A stretch of DNA of 64,000 nucleotides from Siphonodentalium dalli (GCA_032622095.1 CP136068.1:59668025-59732024), one strand, 5' to 3'; positions 36,346 to 45,840 are shown, counted from the stretch's first letter. The notes: generated by a model not told the origin, from the letters alone. Translations and numbers: made by a program.

Positions 36346-36609
36346 TACTTTTTTATATTCAACAATTTGAATTTAATAATAAAGAGCAGCAATATTTATG
36401 TTTTAGTTTTTATTTATTAATCTAATAATTAAAACATTAGTATCAGCGTCAGTCTCAACTGGACTAGAGTGAGTTGATTAAAAACTAATATGGTTCATGT
36501 ATCCGTATTTGTGTTATTTTTATTACGTATTGTAATCGAACATAATTTAAATCTCGCTAACAAAAATTAAACATCAACATCGCACATAAAAATAAATAAT
36601 AAAATTAAA

Positions 36610-36690
36610 AAAAATCCTAAAGTGAGAATCGAACTCAGTCCACCTGTGTACTGCTACACACCAAACCACGGCTGCAGTATATGTCCTGGA
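36610..36690 (-). other. tRNA-like / SINE-head remnant
   Basis: On the minus strand, TGGTTTGGTGTG (A-box-like), a GTGT..ACAC arm, and TGAGTTCGATTCTCA (a well-formed T arm and B box) are followed by 'CTTTAGGATTTTTTT'. The anticodon loop is not 7 nt, so an intact tRNA is unlikely. A degenerate tRNA-derived SINE is the better reading. Confidence 0.35.
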
Positions 36691-37255
36691 ACTGGTGCAG
36701 TACGATTAGCGCCATCTATACGTTATCTCTGTATTTTAATAATAAGAGCTTACTTAATTATCATTTTGAAAGAAGAATATCCAAGATATCACAGAACGAC
36801 AAGGTAAGTAGATAGTTTATTACTAAATATAGACAGAGAAGCAGCACAAAAACATTTTGGCTTATGAGAACAAAATATAATTTAGTGAATTTAATTTGTC
36901 GTAGGCCTACCGTACGTCGTCTGCTAGATCAGGTCGTCTAGACTGATGCTGTAGTACTGGTGCTCGTACTGAAGTAAACTTACACCCTATAAGGTGCAGA
37001 CGTCCCCGCAAGTCGTGGTCGAGATATCACGTCGGTGGTTATCACAGGCCGGCTGATGCAGATGGATTATCGATGCAAGCAGGTCGTTGTGATCTAGGTC
37101 GGCGTGGTGGTATTCTCTCTCTCTCTCTGTTCCTGCGCATGCGCGCTAAGTCAGGAATTCCCCAAAATCTACTACACTCCTCCCCACTTTCTCTTTCCGT
37201 TTCCTTCCACGGTGGAATCTTGGCATCCAAAATAAATGGGGGGTGTTCCCTGTAT
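36691..37255. other. Intergenic; no gene seen
   Basis: Somewhat CpG-richer DNA with a CTCTCT run at 37116-37128 followed by a GCGCATGCGCGC tract. Overlapping opposite-strand frames (62-68 aa) have no motif. Confidence 0.4.
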
Positions 37256-37345
37256 CAAGGTATTTTCTAGAAGGCCATCTTCGGGAGTATCACTTCGTTT
37301 CCTGGAGGATCCATCAAGGTATTCTCTAGAAGGCCATCCTCTATT
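37256..37345. repeat. 59-bp direct repeat
   Basis: 'CAAGGTATT(T/C)TCTAGAAGGCC' at 37256 and again at 37315. Confidence 0.8.
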
Positions 37346-37403
37346 GGTTCTCGTCTCCATTTTCTGCGTTTTTATCAAGTGCGGCTGCGCCCATTACTGT
37401 GTA

Positions 37404-38113
37404 TCCCTTCGATGAAGGGACCTGCTATCAGTGCCAGAGGCTCATTTCTTCTATAACGATAAGCAGGATGCTGGTAACCGCTTCCTTATAGGGATGCCCA
37501 CATAGTACTTTTCAGTCCATGAAGGTTTCCAGACCAAGTCATCAGACAGTGCTTGTCTGTTTCAAGTTTGTGTTTGGACCGAATTATACCTTATACCATC
37601 ACTGATGATATATGTTGACTGGACCCACTGGTTGGACCGTATTGCCTTCCTGGAAGACTATGGTTATGTGTAGTTGTTTACTGTCATTGTATTTATAACA
37701 TGGCGACAGGGTTCCAATGCTGGACCGCTCCCTTCTGTGAAGGACATTATGCCATCACTAATGGTATGTGTTATTAACTGGGCACGCTGGCTGTGCCAGT
37801 ACGCTACTACGACACATTCCCCGAAGGTCATGGCTGTGCATGCCATTAACTTTACGGTTGTATAATTGTAGCACTTCCCTTCTATGGAGGGAATTATACC
37901 ATCACTGATGGTATCGTGGAATGTGATATTGACTTCCACCAATTTTGGACCGATTCCTTCAATGAAGGAAATTAGAGTCACTGCTGACCAGAATGTGTTA
38001 TTAACTGGCACATTGACTGTGTTAAACATGGTAATGCCTTCCTTGAAAGCCATTTACTGTTGTACTGGTACCATAGTAGCACTTCCCTTCTATAAAGGAA
38101 ATTATAGTATCGC
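37404..38113. repeat. Dyad-bearing degenerate repeat downstream of the HhH ORFs
   Basis: Recurring blocks consist of a CCCTTC...GAAGGG-type dyad, ATTATACCATCACTGATGGTAT and TGTGTTATTAACTGG. Dyads: TCCCTTC-GAT-GAAGGGA 37404-37420; CCTTC-TGT-GAAGG 37731-37743; TTCCCT..GAGGGAA 37875-37893; TTCCTTC-AAT-GAAGGAA 37954-37970; TTCCCTTCTATAAAGGAA near 38084. The 129-aa minus-strand frame here mirrors the repeat (SDGI...EG) and is not taken as a protein. Confidence 0.7.
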
Positions 38114-38614
38114 TTATGGTAGCACTCCTCCAGGATCCCAGGGCCATTTGCTGGATTGTCCCCTACTAGTATGTGTTTTGCATCTTTCTGATGACAGCTT
38201 ATCGGGGTTCACATTTGCTTTCATGATCAATCCTTGGTCCTGCTCCTCCACTGGAAAAGATACAGAACTATCTATGGGGGTGCTAGTTCTCATGTATTCA
38301 CTGCAGTGTTCTTCTATCCCACTGGTGTTAGATGAAGCAACGATTGTTAATGAGGCCGGTGTGCAATGTCGGCTGAACAAGTTTTCAGAGGAGATGCTGA
38401 ATGTGGCAGGAGTACTGTCGTTCCTTTCAGTTTCGTCAGATTCAATTTCTTTGACTATTATTCCCGTGCTGTATTGAATTATGGAACTTTCACCAAGGTC
38501 ATTTATGGTCATTTCATCTTTGGAAGTTTCTGTATCACTGGGGTGTACTAGCTTAGCGAAGTGTTCCACTTGGTCCACTGGGAGAGGCAGAATTTCGTCC
38601 CATGTGTATAATTC
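38114..38614 (-). pseudogene. In-frame continuation after TGA of the repeat ORF, unknown function
   Basis: Downstream of the TGA at 38615-38617, the same reading frame stays open for 166 codons to a stop at 38114-38116. The product is acidic and Ser/Thr-rich (SDTETSKDEMTINDLGESS, SSENLFSRHCTPASLTIVAS), with no signal peptide, membrane segment or recognisable domain. Its composition matches the preceding ORF. It is probably the C-terminal part of the same ancestral protein, cut off by one nonsense codon at the position where sister repeats have CAA. It could also be reached by readthrough, or the stop could be a sequencing or allelic difference. It lacks an early ATG of its own. Confidence 0.4.
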
Positions 38615-39457
38615 TCATGAGTTTTCACCAGATGGAGAGATAGAGGTACTTTCTGAACTACCAGTAATCTGTCCTCGTTTCTCATTCGAGCTAGTTTCTG
38701 TGTGGCATGACTGGTTACTGTCAAAGAGATTCTGTTCAACGAAGGTATGACTCATGGTTCCATCTGTGATGGATCCACCGTGAGCCTCGGTTGTGCTCTG
38801 CTCTGAATCTAGGATGTTGCCTCTCACCAATTGGTTTATGATGTCACATGTGGGCATTGAAATGTCATTGCCAAGTAGCTGTCTATGTCTCCGTTCTAAA
38901 TATGCCAGAGTTTTTATTGGGGTTCTACACGGACTGATGGACTCCTTGAAGCATGTATCCCCTATATCGCACTCACTGGATGGCGAGCTGATATGTTGGA
39001 CGATAAGGTCACCACTGGAGCTCTGCTTCAATTGTGAGTTTTCACCGGATGGAGAGATACAGGTACTTTCGGAACTACCCGCAATCTGTCTTTGATTCTC
39101 ATTCGAGCTAGTTCCTGTGTGGCCTGACTGGTTACTGTCAAATAGATTCTGTTCAACGAAGGTAGGACTCAATGTTCCATCTGTGATGGGTCCACTGTGG
39201 CCCTCGGTTGTGCTCTCCTCTAAATCTACACATTTGACTCCCACCAATTGATTTAGGATGTCACATGTGGGCATCGAAATGTCATTGCCAAGTAGCTGTC
39301 TATGTCTCCGTTCTAAATATGTGAGAGTTTTTATTGGGGTTCTACATGGCCTGATGAACTCCTTGAAGCATGTATTTCCTAGATCGCCCTCATTGGATGG
39401 CAAACTATTATTTTGGAACATGAGGTCACCACTGGAACTCTGCCTCAATTCCTTGGA
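38615..39457 (-). CDS. ORF with two 139-aa internal repeats, unknown function
   Basis: An open frame of ~280 codons on the minus strand. The first ATG is at 39421; the frame is open from a TAA just upstream of 39457. It consists of two tandem copies of a 417-bp (139-aa) unit. Each has QSSSGDL, then CRTPIKTL.YLERRHRQLL and GNDISMPTCDI.NQLV, a negatively charged stretch, FVEQNLFDSNQS, and SPSGENS. A third unit seems to begin and is cut by TGA at 38615-38617. It starts in a different phase from the upstream HhH ORF and overlaps its end by a few codons, so either a frameshift joins them or one is broken. The unit-to-unit protein similarity is high, but both copies are recent duplicates at DNA level, so similarity alone does not prove selection. 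No family recognised. Confidence 0.5.
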   Translation of the reverse strand, partial: SKELRQSSSGDLMFQNNSLPSNEGDLGNTCFKEFIRPCRTPIKTLTYLERRHRQLLGNDISMPTCDILNQLVGVKCVDLEESTTEGHSGPITDGTLSPTFVEQNLFDSNQSGHTGTSSNENQRQIAGSSESTCISPSGENSQLKQSSSGDLIVQHISSPSSECDIGDTCFKESISPCRTPIKTLAYLERRHRQLLGNDISMPTCDIINQLVRGNILDSEQSTTEAHGGSITDGTMSHTFVEQNLFDSNQSCHTETSSNEKRGQITGSSESTSISPSGENS

Positions 39458-40431
39458 GTGATCAGCTTATTCGCAGACTTCCCCCTGATTGGTCTTCCTG
39501 GAAGACTTGATTTCAATGGAGTCGCTTTGTGACAAATTGGTCTTGGTGGTGAGTATTCCTGCCCCTCGCCTATGTTATGAGGCGACCTTTGTCTTAGAAA
39601 ATATGTGGAAGCACCATGCCTCTCCACGAGGTGTGTATCCTGGTCACCCCCTGAAAGTGACTGCTTTGGTTCTGTCATCCATCTCTGTTCTGACCTTCTT
39701 GGAAGGTCACTTCTGGGCCCTTGCCCAAAGCTGCATTGAAACCAATCTGGTTGCTGTGTTCTTCGAAATCTTCTTTGAAATTTCTGAAACTGAAAGTCGA
39801 GTTCATCGTTGCTTTGAATTTCCTTAGTCGTGAGTCGACTGTCAGTTTGACCCAGTCCTCCCGTTTTTCCAGGTTGCTCGCTTTCTGAGACAATGAGTCC
39901 AATGCCTCTTCTAGTCTGTCCAGATCGGACTACTCTGAGTAGGAAGTCCCTATCCACATCTGATGACTGACCAAGGGTCCTTTTAGTTGGTGGATCCTGT
40001 CTGAATCCCGGTTTCCCACCTGAGGTGCTATGTCGGCCATTTATGACCCGGGAGATTCTGTCGTCCAACTCGTCTGGAGTCCCGGGCTCTTCGAGCTCTT
40101 CTACTTTAAGAGGTGGCTCCGGAAGCATCGTGATGTTACGGGTATCTTTACACATAGCCCGAGGTGGCTCAGGAAGCATCGTGATGTTACGGGTATCTTC
40201 ACACATAGCTCGATCATCGCACTCCCTATCCTGTCTGCTTTCATATTCAATCGCTTCTAGCAGTCGTTCATTGAATTTGAGAAATGGAACCAATCGAATG
40301 TTCTCTGGTGTAATATTCCCCATTGCGTGTCTATACCAGACAAGTAATGAAGCAGTCTTCTTTCCTATCCCCGGGATGTCCAGTAATGTCTTGTACGAGC
40401 ATTGATTAATTTTTACTTTCGTCGGGTACAT
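39445..40431 (-). CDS. Putative helix-hairpin-helix DNA-binding protein
   Basis: A 328-aa frame from the ATG at 40431; the frame is open 17 codons further upstream, without another ATG. Residues ~8-34 (KINQCSYKTLLDIPGIGKK, then TASLLVWYR) form a helix-hairpin-helix: a helix, the PGIG hairpin at 20-23 with following lysines, and a second helix. HhH motifs of this type usually contact the DNA backbone without sequence preference (family knowledge). The region after it (NITPENIRLVPFLKFNERLLEAIEYES) resembles the second half often seen with ComEA/HhH-type units. Residues ~73-107 are two copies of a 17-aa repeat (AMC.DTRNITMLPEPP), a 51-bp DNA duplication at 40112-40213. The remainder is hydrophilic, rich in Arg, Gln and Ser and probably disordered. 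It ends at a TGA a few codons inside the start of the repeat ORF. It could be part of an unclassified mobile element or a fast-evolving host gene. No catalytic domain is seen. Confidence 0.55.
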   Translation of the reverse strand: MYPTKVKINQCSYKTLLDIPGIGKKTASLLVWYRHAMGNITPENIRLVPFLKFNERLLEAIEYESRQDRECDDRAMCEDTRNITMLPEPPRAMCKDTRNITMLPEPPLKVEELEEPGTPDELDDRISRVINGRHSTSGGKPGFRQDPPTKRTLGQSSDVDRDFLLRVVRSGQTRRGIGLIVSESEQPGKTGGLGQTDSRLTTKEIQSNDELDFQFQKFQRRFRRTQQPDWFQCSFGQGPRSDLPRRSEQRWMTEPKQSLSGGDQDTHLVERHGASTYFLRQRSPHNIGEGQEYSPPRPICHKATPLKSSLPGRPIRGKSANKLITPRN

Positions 40432-40515
40432 GGTTGTGTGTTGAAATATACCGAAAAGTATAACGTTGAATTGCTCCTTCACAAAAGATGCAATATGTGA
40501 AAATGTGTCAAATTT

Positions 40516-40699
40516 CCTTCACTGAATGAAATAATTCACAGCTAATGCCTTTGTTAAAGCAGTTTACGGGCCAAGACTGATCACTTCTTTGAAGTGGTCA
40601 GTATTCTCCTTCACTGAATGAAATAATTCACAGCTAATGCCTTTGTTAAAGCAGTTTACGGGCCAAGACTGATCACTTCTTTGAAGGGGTCAGTATTCT
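40516..40699. repeat. 92-bp tandem duplication upstream of the HhH ORF
   Basis: Copies 40516-40607 and 40608-40699 begin CCTTCACTGAATGAAATAAT. Each contains the dyad CACTTC-TTT-GAAGTG, or GAAGGG in copy 2. They lie about 85 bp upstream of the ORF ATG, where its promoter or 5' UTR would be. Confidence 0.85.
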
Positions 40700-41385
40700 C
40701 CTTCACTGAAGGAACGGGAACAATGTGTCTGGATTTCCTCGCTGAAGAAAATCTCGGTCGGGAGCTGGTGTCGCTTTAATAAAAGCGTTGAGTGGTAGGT
40801 GTCCCTTTAATTTCCGAACAATGACTAATTTCCTTCGCGAAAGGAAATGTGAAATGTGAGTTTAATGAAATATGAATATGATGTATGTGAAAGTGAAGTG
40901 TCACTTTAATGAAATGTAAATGACGTGTGTGAACGTGAAATATGGCTTTAATGAAATATGAATGAACCGACGTATGTGAACGTGAAATATGACTTCAATG
41001 AAATATGAATGAACTGACGTATGTGAACGTGAGATATGACTTTAAGGAAATGTGAATATGTATGTGAGGTGTCCCTTTATGAAATGTAAATGATGTATGT
41101 GAAAGTGAAAAATGACTTGTTATGAAATTATGTGTATGAACATGAAGTCTCACTTTAATGAATTGTGGATGAATTGACGTGTGTCAACTTGAAGTGTGAC
41201 TTTAATGAATTGACAATGACTGCAATTTCCTTCGCAGAAGGAAATCAGTTGTTAGAGCAGGTGAAATGTGGAATGTCACTTTAATGTTGAAGTGCAACTT
41301 TGAGATGACTGTGGAAATGTTGATTGTTATGAAAATGAAACTTCCCTTTAAAGATTACAATGGGTACTGATTTATATCTTCACCG
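40699..41385. repeat. Degenerate ~57-bp minisatellite with CTTC-NNN-GAAG dyads
   Basis: 'GACGTATGTGAACGTGAAAT', then ATGACTTTAATGAAATATGAATG, recurs with variation from ~40855 to 41200. It is punctuated by TCCTTC-ACT-GAAGGA (40699-40713), ATTTCCTT-CGCGA-AAGGAAAT (40828-40848), ATTTCCTTC-GCA-GAAGGAAAT (41225-41245, perfect) and CTTC-ACC-GAAG near 41380. Confidence 0.75.
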
Positions 41386-41507
41386 AAGACAGACAGAAAC
41401 AGATGTTGACTATTCGTTTTTGAGTGTGTTTTATTACGCTACCTAGTGTGGTGTTTCTAGCATTTGGTTTTTTTATATCGCATGGAGTACAGGGCGAATG
41501 TATTCTT

Positions 41508-42080
41508 GGAGATTGTTTGTACCTTACTCAATCGTACCGATATAATCACGTAGATGCCGAAATTGTAAAGTTAACGCCAGCGGTGTATAATACGTTTATG
41601 AAAATATGATAAATCCTATCGATAGAGTCAGGACAGGCTCAAATTGTAAACTTAAAGTCACCGGTGTAATAATATCTTGTTGAAAATATAAATAATCTGA
41701 TAGCCTGAAAATATTGTATAACCTATTGGGAGCCCATAATAAATGGGAATAACCTATTGGGAGCCCCTGCATGTAGTGAACTGAATTGTGGGTATTTTAT
41801 GGAGATTGTTTGTACCTTACTTAATCGTACCGATATAATCACGTAGATGCCGAAGTTGTAAAGTTAACGCCACTGGTGTATAATATGTTTATGATAAATC
41901 GTATCGATAGAGTGAGGACAGGCTCAAATTGTAAACTTAAAGTCGAAAATATAAATAATCTGATAGCCTGAAAATATTGTATAACCTGTTGGGAGCCCCT
42001 GGTGTAGTGAACTGAATTATGGGTAATTTTAATTGGAGTGCGCATGTCTGTTTTTTTTGTAGTAACCGCCATCTTTTATC
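41508..42080. repeat. 293-bp tandem duplication of a dispersed repeat
   Basis: 'GGAGATTGTTTGTACCTTAC' at 41508 and 41801 begins two copies. Each runs through 'CGTAGATGCCGAA', 'CGATAGAGT', 'AGGACAGGCTC', 'TAAATAATCTGATAGCCTG' and 'TTGGGAGCCCCTG'. The right end (about 41955-42080, through GGAGTGCGCATG and GTAACCGC) is homologous to 56631-56770. Confidence 0.85.
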
Positions 42081-42329
42081 TTTGGAATTATCGGCGTGTT
42101 TTATGAAAATGTCACCAAGATTTCTCCACTCGATTCTTTTAAAATGCACCCTAATCGGTCAAATTCTTTTGATAATTCTATCTAAATACATCTTAGCTAC
42201 TATTCGGATCTGCTTTCCCGGTCGAAAAAGGTTTAGTTTGACCAAAACGGCTATTGACAAAAGTTTGTTTATAAAATAGCGTACTCGATAAACCCGGCCG
42301 TAGTACGGCCGTAGATGGTTATCGAAAAC
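42081..42329. other. Spacer with a GGCCGTAGTACGGCC palindrome
   Basis: A 15-bp palindrome lies near 42296-42312 (CGGCCGTAGTACGGCCG). Nothing else recognised. Confidence 0.5.
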
Positions 42330-42690
42330 AAATTCAATTTCTTCCATCTAAAAGATAATTACGCGCTGGACTCTGTCATTTTAAGAATATATAAGTATTA
42401 CACACAGACACACGAATTCTCAACTCAAAATTTTGAAAAATGACAGTTTTGTCAACATAAATCGATTTTATTTGCAAATCCCATGTTAATTGTTATTAAA
42501 ATTTAACTTATTGTTAAATTTTATCATCGAAAAAAATTCATTTCTTCCACCTAAAACATAATTATGTGCTGTATCCTATCATTTTAGGAATATATACGTA
42601 TCCCACTCAAACACACCAAGTCTCAGCTTAAAATTTTGAAAAATAAGAGATTTATCAACATAAATCGATTTGTATGGCAGATCCCATAAA
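42330..42690. repeat. ~205-bp diverged tandem duplication
   Basis: 'TTTCTTCCA.CTAAAA.ATAA' (42338 and 42541), 'TCATTTTA.GAATATATA', 'AAAATTTTGAAAAAT' and 'CAACATAAATCGATTT' recur in order in both copies. Confidence 0.75.
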
Positions 42691-42777
42691 TTTTAGGGCC
42701 CTTCAAATGTTTTCTGAGCTGTTCCATATTGGCACCAGAGTCCATATTTGACTGGTTCTACATGATAATTGTGCAAC

Positions 42778-43625
42778 AGTACAGTCGCGTTACTTTATAC
42801 GTCAACATTGGTCATTATCACTCGACAAATTTATTTCGGTCTATCGTATCAACCCCTATTTCCCCCGCGTAGCCTGACTAAGTGTCAACATTGGTCTTTA
42901 TCGCTCCACTAATTTGTATCATTTCATCGGTATGAATTCCATATCCAATTATCCACATATAACCAACCCAATCTCTAATCCCAGTCCAATTTATTTATTT
43001 TTTTCATCGCTATAGTCACGTTACGAAATATTTTATTGAGTGATACTTGTACTTATATGTCTATGGTATTACTATAGTATACCGTATACGTATATCAATT
43101 GCTATTCCTTTCTATATAATTCTGGTGCCATCTATAGAGATAGAGATAATTTCCGACCCCCCCGGGGCCCCCCCCAATTTTATATCATTGCTGCTTTAGT
43201 ACAGTCGCGATGCATTACATGGCAACATCGCTCCACTAATTTATGTCAGTTCATCGGTACGAACCCCTTTTTCTCCGAGTCCATATAACCAAACCAACAT
43301 CTTATCCCGGCCTAAATTATTATTTTTACTTTCATCGGTATAGTTGTGTTACATACATATTTTTTATCATTTGATTCTAATTTGTATTGTACCACTATAG
43401 AAGTCCATAAATTACTATTCTGGCACTATATAGAGATGACTAAAATTCTGACACCCCCCCCCCCCCTATTTTATAACGTTGTTGCAACAGTAGAGTTGAG
43501 ATGCATAATATGTCAACATTGGTCGTTATCGCTCTACAGATTTATATCGGTTCAACCCTTAGTTCCCTGTAATGCCCACCCCTCCCTCAATTTATTTTTT
43601 CATTTGTATTATAGTCTCGTTACGT
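42778..43625. repeat. Three diverged ~300-400-bp repeats with poly-C
   Basis: 'ACAGTCGCG(T/A)', 'TCAACATTGGTC.TTATCGCTC' and 'AATTTAT.TC.GTTCATCGGTA' recur near 42780, 42885, 43200 and 43495. Poly-C/G runs at 43157-43174 and 43453-43467 precede two of the copies. Confidence 0.6.
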
Positions 43626-43868
43626 ACACATTTTTCTTTTATAACTTTTGCTTCAACGCGCCGAGTTCTAGCTGCTGCAGAGAATACAAAACTGACAACA
43701 TATTGAAATGTAAGCAGGCTTCAAACTAATATTATCCAATAAAAACTCTGGCTACATCAGAAATTTGTGTATAAGGTGTACTCGCATTTGTTGCGTTAAA
43801 AAAAAAAGGTCCCAAGTCAAGGTCCAAGTCCCCAACAAACTGATGTGAGGTTTAACTCCATCTACATA

Positions 43869-43997
43869 CAGTAATGTCCAAAGTAATTGATCACTTAACC
43901 ACAGCAGAATTATGGGTAATTTTTCAAGATTTTAAATCCTGAAAAATTACCCTTAATTCTGCTGTGGTTAATTGGTCAATTACTTTAGGCATTACTG
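43869..43997. mobile_element. Near-perfect palindromic MITE, copy 1 (TA target)
   Basis: 129 bp from CAGTAATGTCCAAAGTAATT to its complement ending GGCATTACTG. The arms meet at GATTTTAAATC. Flanked by TA on both sides, as expected for the IS630-Tc1-mariner superfamily (inference). It has no coding capacity. Confidence 0.85.
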
Positions 43998-44045
43998 TAG
44001 CCCATATAAGGATGTGAGGTCTAATGATAACTCCATCCACATACA

Positions 44046-44171
44046 GTAATGTCCAAAGTAATTGACCACTTAAGCACAGCAGATTGTGGGTAATTTTTCC
44101 GGATTTTAAATCCTGAAAAATTACCCATAATTCTGCTGTGGTTAAGTGGTCAATTACTTTGGGCATTACTG
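44046..44171. mobile_element. Near-perfect palindromic MITE, copy 2
   Basis: Same termini, flanked by TA. The spacer between copies ('GGATGTGAGGTCTAATGATA', ACTCCATC) is also repeated, so copies 1-3 arose by tandem duplication (177 and 172 bp) rather than three insertions. Confidence 0.85.
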
Positions 44172-44217
44172 TATCCCATATAAGGATGTGAGGTCTAATG
44201 ATAACTCCATCTACATA

Positions 44218-44264
44218 CAGTAATGTCCAAAGTAATTGACCACTTAACCACAGCAGAATTATGG
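44218..44264. mobile_element. Truncated third copy of the palindromic MITE
   Basis: Only the left arm remains (CAGTAATGTCC to CAGCAGAATTATGG). It then breaks into unrelated sequence. Confidence 0.8.
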
Positions 44265-44599
44265 CGTTCAATATGGTCTACCTAATTCTGCTCCAAAAAC
44301 ATGTATATTGAATATATGGATGTTTATTGGGGGGAAACCGATTATTTCAATGATATTTTCATTAACTGGCATCCAAAAACCGACCTACGGGAGCGCGCTT
44401 CGCACACGACTGTTTCTTAAGTATATGTGCATATTTAATAAGTCAACAATTCGAAGCACAACAAATAAGATTGGCGGGGTCCCTTGCGCTTGCGCGATCT
44501 GTCCATCAAAACATATTTAGACATCTCAAGACACGTAAGACCCAATAACTTAATATACAGAATAGATACATCTATTGCCTGAGTGACTAATATTTATAT
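44265..44599. other. Intergenic; no gene seen
   Basis: No repeat or supported coding region recognised. Confidence 0.4.
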
Positions 44600-44835
44600 T
44601 TGTTACAATGGGGTCAAATAGTTGCGAAGCCAGCACCACAATTCTTTCCCTCCATAGTAAATATTAAAACAACTTATAAAGAATTATTTATTTACCTTAT
44701 ATTTGGTATGGAGCGTCCTTGGTTTACTGGAGTTCAGATTGTTAACATCACGTCACCAAGTCAATTACTCGCGAAGCCACAGCCATAACTATGTCCCTCC
44801 ATAGTAATTCTCAAAACAACTTCTTAAGAACAATT
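44600..44835. repeat. Diverged ~145-bp direct repeat
   Basis: 'GCGAAGCCA', a short gap and 'TCCCTCCATAGTAA', then 'AAAACAACTT.T.AAGAA', appear at about 44625-44685 and 44770-44833. Confidence 0.65.
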
Positions 44836-45197
44836 GACCAGGTCAGTCGCGCAATTATTGGAAGAGCCACGGTCAATCATTTTTTTTTAAACCAAATTTT
44901 ACATTTAAATTATTCCTTTATTTAACCAAAAAAAAAAATTAAATGATAAAATTAACTTTTACTACTTGCTAAATTTTATCTTTTAATTATTTCATTTAAA
45001 TTTTAGACTAAAATTTAAAAATATACAGTCCCAGTATTTACAGTATACTAAGTCCAAGTCTTTATAATCTGTTGAGTGACCCCACAGTCATTTACTTGCT
45101 TTGTTAGTAATAATTTGAAGGATTACTTGTTTAAACGCAATTGTTATCAAAATATTTTATGTATTTTTTATAATTTCTATTTATATGTAATACTATA

Positions 45198-45238
45198 ATC
45201 TTGGTGGCGTTACCATTTCTGACTATGGTTTTCTTGTT
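45198..45238. repeat. 41-bp dispersed identical segment, copy 2
   Basis: Identical to 35312-35352. Downstream it continues differently (CGCTGAACTTCAAGTGAAG). Confidence 0.7.
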
Positions 45239-45479
45239 TACGCTGAACTTCAAGTGAAGTCCAAGGTAACACCTAATAGTCAGCGAGCTATTGTATACAC
45301 ACATGAATATTAATATATTCTAATATAGTTTAAGGCGGGGTCAAGTGCACGTGGTTGCGTGTTGCGGGGCTGTCATACTGTGTGATTGGCATGTTGAGAC
45401 GTGGCATAAGGACCAGTTGGACCACATTTAACATAGAATCATTAATTATATAGCTCGCAAACATATGACTCTGAGAAAT

Positions 45480-45840
45480 TGTGAATTTCCTGTCTCCCGG
45501 CCCGGCCGGTGAACTTAACGTTGTAATTATGATATTATGTCGATAATTTCTGGCATTAACACCTTCTTGGACCTGCACCGTGGCATACAATAGGCCTACA
45601 TGTACGTGTCATTAGGCATACAATAGCTCGGCGACATACGAAAAGTTGCACTTCTCTTGTCGCGACGAAAGTTGTTATGATATTATCTATTTTGGGTAAC
45701 CCCACTGATGAAGTACTTAAGGTCGATAATTTCTGGCATTAACCCCTTCTTTACAGTAAGCGTGGCATTAAACTTGGGACCTCTGTACCGGTATGTATAA
45801 TAGGTCGCTGACATAGGGGAGAGCGGGGCATCCTATAGGC
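45480..45840. repeat. Diverged 168-bp satellite monomers outside the array
   Basis: 'CGATAATTTCTGGCATTAAC', 'GTGGCAT', 'CTCGGCGACATACGAAAAG' and 'TTGCACTTCTC' occur in the satellite order at 45540-45680 and again to 45820 (GGTCGCTGACATA). These are degenerate copies of the satellite that dominates from 46890. Confidence 0.85.

Noticed and set aside
37664-38053. 129-aa minus-strand ORF downstream of the repeat ORF
   Set aside because: Separated by several stops and composed of translated dyad repeat units.
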